From NCBI GenBank assembly GCA_018239705.1, contig JAFEGS010000042.1, positions 1 through 7,520 on the forward strand: a DNA stretch of 7,520 bases, given 5' to 3'. The notes beneath the pieces were generated by a model. It was not told the DNA's origin, ran no database searches, and saw nothing but the letters and a program-made list of their open reading frames with translations. Positions 6,890-7,520 of this stretch are shown piece by piece. The translations under genes and the position numbers were made by a program. The DNA comes from Verrucomicrobiota bacterium. Its GTDB lineage: Bacteria; Chlamydiota; Chlamydiia; Chlamydiales; FEN-1388. How positions within the stretch are numbered: position 1 is the stretch's first letter; each line of letters begins with the position of its first letter.

Positions 6890-7520
6890 ATGTCTTACCC
6901 ATATAATGAAATTGAAACAAAATTATGCCGCATTGCCGGCGCCGATTGGAATACTCAATACATCTCAGCGGACGGTAGTGTAAAGGATAGAAGCTTTTTT
7001 GGTCGACTATTCAAAATATTTGGACTTGACCAGCTGCCATGGGTCAAAAATGTGCTCTTCAATGCAAACCTCACTGATGCTTCGATAACTGTAAAACGAC
7101 TGCTCGCTGATTCAAGAAATGAGACATCAGCCCTAGATGACAAGATAAAGACAGCGCTGTATGAAAAAGTGGAAACGAAATTCAACGACTTAGTAAAGCA
7201 TCGCAACGCTAAGACTAAATCCAATGAAGTATCCATCTACATCGACCTCAAGAAGCTCTTTCCAGAGCAGCAGGCTATTCTAGAATCTCTGAAACGGAAT
7301 TTACTTCCACCAGAGCCAACTGAGACAAACGTGCCTGTAAAAGAATCGGAACCCGAGCAAGATGAAATAATGACTGTTCTCGATGCACAAAATTGGTCCA
7401 TTCTCAAAGACATCATTCGTGAGCAGGAGCAAACAACGGCTGTTCCGGTTGAACAAGAGCCAGTCGTTGTTACAGAAGATGCTCCTGAGCAGCAGCAGAC
7501 AACCATTCCTGTAGAGGAAC
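6890..7520 (+). CDS. Unrecognised protein with Glu/Gln/Pro-rich repeats, 3'-partial
   Basis: I do not recognise this protein. The frame starts at ATG 6890 behind a strong ribosome site and stays open to the right edge, 210 full codons. Residues 1-140 look like an ordinary folded, mixed hydrophobic and charged region (KDRSFFGRLFKIFG, then QLPWVKNVLF, then helical segments to about 138). From about 140 the composition changes to Glu, Gln, Pro, Thr and Val, with a repeated motif of the type VPV(E/K)xxEP at about 142, 178 and 200. No Sec signal peptide or membrane helix is visible. It is transcribed away from the aas-like gene across a 78-bp gap and its G+C seems lower than lysS. A modular or surface/effector-like protein is possible in a chlamydial setting, but that is only inference. 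Reading frames on the opposite strand here look like shadows of this gene. Confidence 0.75.
   Translation, partial: MSYPYNEIETKLCRIAGADWNTQYISADGSVKDRSFFGRLFKIFGLDQLPWVKNVLFNANLTDASITVKRLLADSRNETSALDDKIKTALYEKVETKFNDLVKHRNAKTKSNEVSIYIDLKKLFPEQQAILESLKRNLLPPEPTETNVPVKESEPEQDEIMTVLDAQNWSILKDIIREQEQTTAVPVEQEPVVVTEDAPEQQQTTIPVEE
7313..7519 (+). repeat. Degenerate Glu/Gln/Pro/Val peptide repeat, continuing past the window
   Basis: Three related segments lie in the unknown plus-strand gene: EPTETNVPVKESEP (residues 142-155), EQEQTTAVPVEQEP (178-191) and EQQQTTIPVEE (200-210, cut by the edge). The last two begin 66 nt (22 codons) apart and are similar at DNA level (GAGCAG, then CAAACAAC or CAGACAAC). 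The first is more diverged. This may be the start of a longer repeat array, or just low-complexity linker sequence. Confidence 0.45.

Noticed and set aside
6955..7506. Two minus-strand open frames, one Cys/Ser-rich, opposite the right-hand gene
   Set aside because: Their odd Cys/Ser composition is the antisense reading of CAG, CAA and ACA codons in the Gln/Thr-rich plus-strand gene, which has the strong ribosome site.

Overview
The window looks like a chromosomal segment of a chlamydia-like bacterium (phylum Chlamydiota, probably an environmental, amoeba-type lineage such as Waddliaceae, Criblamydiaceae or Parachlamydiaceae). The main reason is the lysyl-tRNA synthetase, whose residues around FRSMGKNAFG, KFIEKKLD, FLRISLEI and IETTPLCK match what I remember of chlamydial LysRS. 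A LysRS gene next to a CysRS gene, an Aas-type acyl-ACP synthetase nearby, and a Ulp1-like (clan CE, family C48) cysteine peptidase all fit the same group. The genus is inference. Hand counts on a few lines give about 48% G+C in lysS and about 37-43% in the peptidase gene and the right-hand gene.

Layout, left to right. lysS (+) enters from the left edge, so its first residues lie outside the window, and it ends at 1496. It converges on, and overlaps by 13 bp, the 3' end of a Ulp1-like peptidase gene (-, 1484-2704). That gene is the last of a tight minus-strand run: a PlsC-carrier-ligase fusion (aas-like, 4148-6811), then cysS (2719-4134), then the peptidase gene. The gaps are only 13 and 14 nt, and each downstream gene has a Shine-Dalgarno sequence at or next to the preceding stop codon, so I read the three as one operon. 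An 18-bp imperfect hairpin lies at 1509-1555, just past the lysS stop and inside the end of the peptidase gene. A 78-bp divergent intergenic region (6812-6889) carries a candidate plus-strand promoter and the two ribosome binding sites. A plus-strand gene of unknown function starts at 6890 and runs off the right edge, where a Glu/Gln/Pro/Thr/Val-rich repeated segment begins.

Functionally, two aminoacyl-tRNA synthetases and a lipid-scavenging enzyme are core functions. The Ulp1-like peptidase is a predicted host-directed effector that sits between lysS and cysS, and the unknown right-hand gene may be a second accessory protein. The most notable points are the built-in acyl-carrier domain in the Aas-like protein, its altered acyltransferase motifs, and the complete Ulp1-type His-Asp-Gln-Cys set in the peptidase. 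No tRNA, rRNA, CRISPR, insertion sequence or integrase was seen, and no stretch longer than 80 bp lacks a gene.
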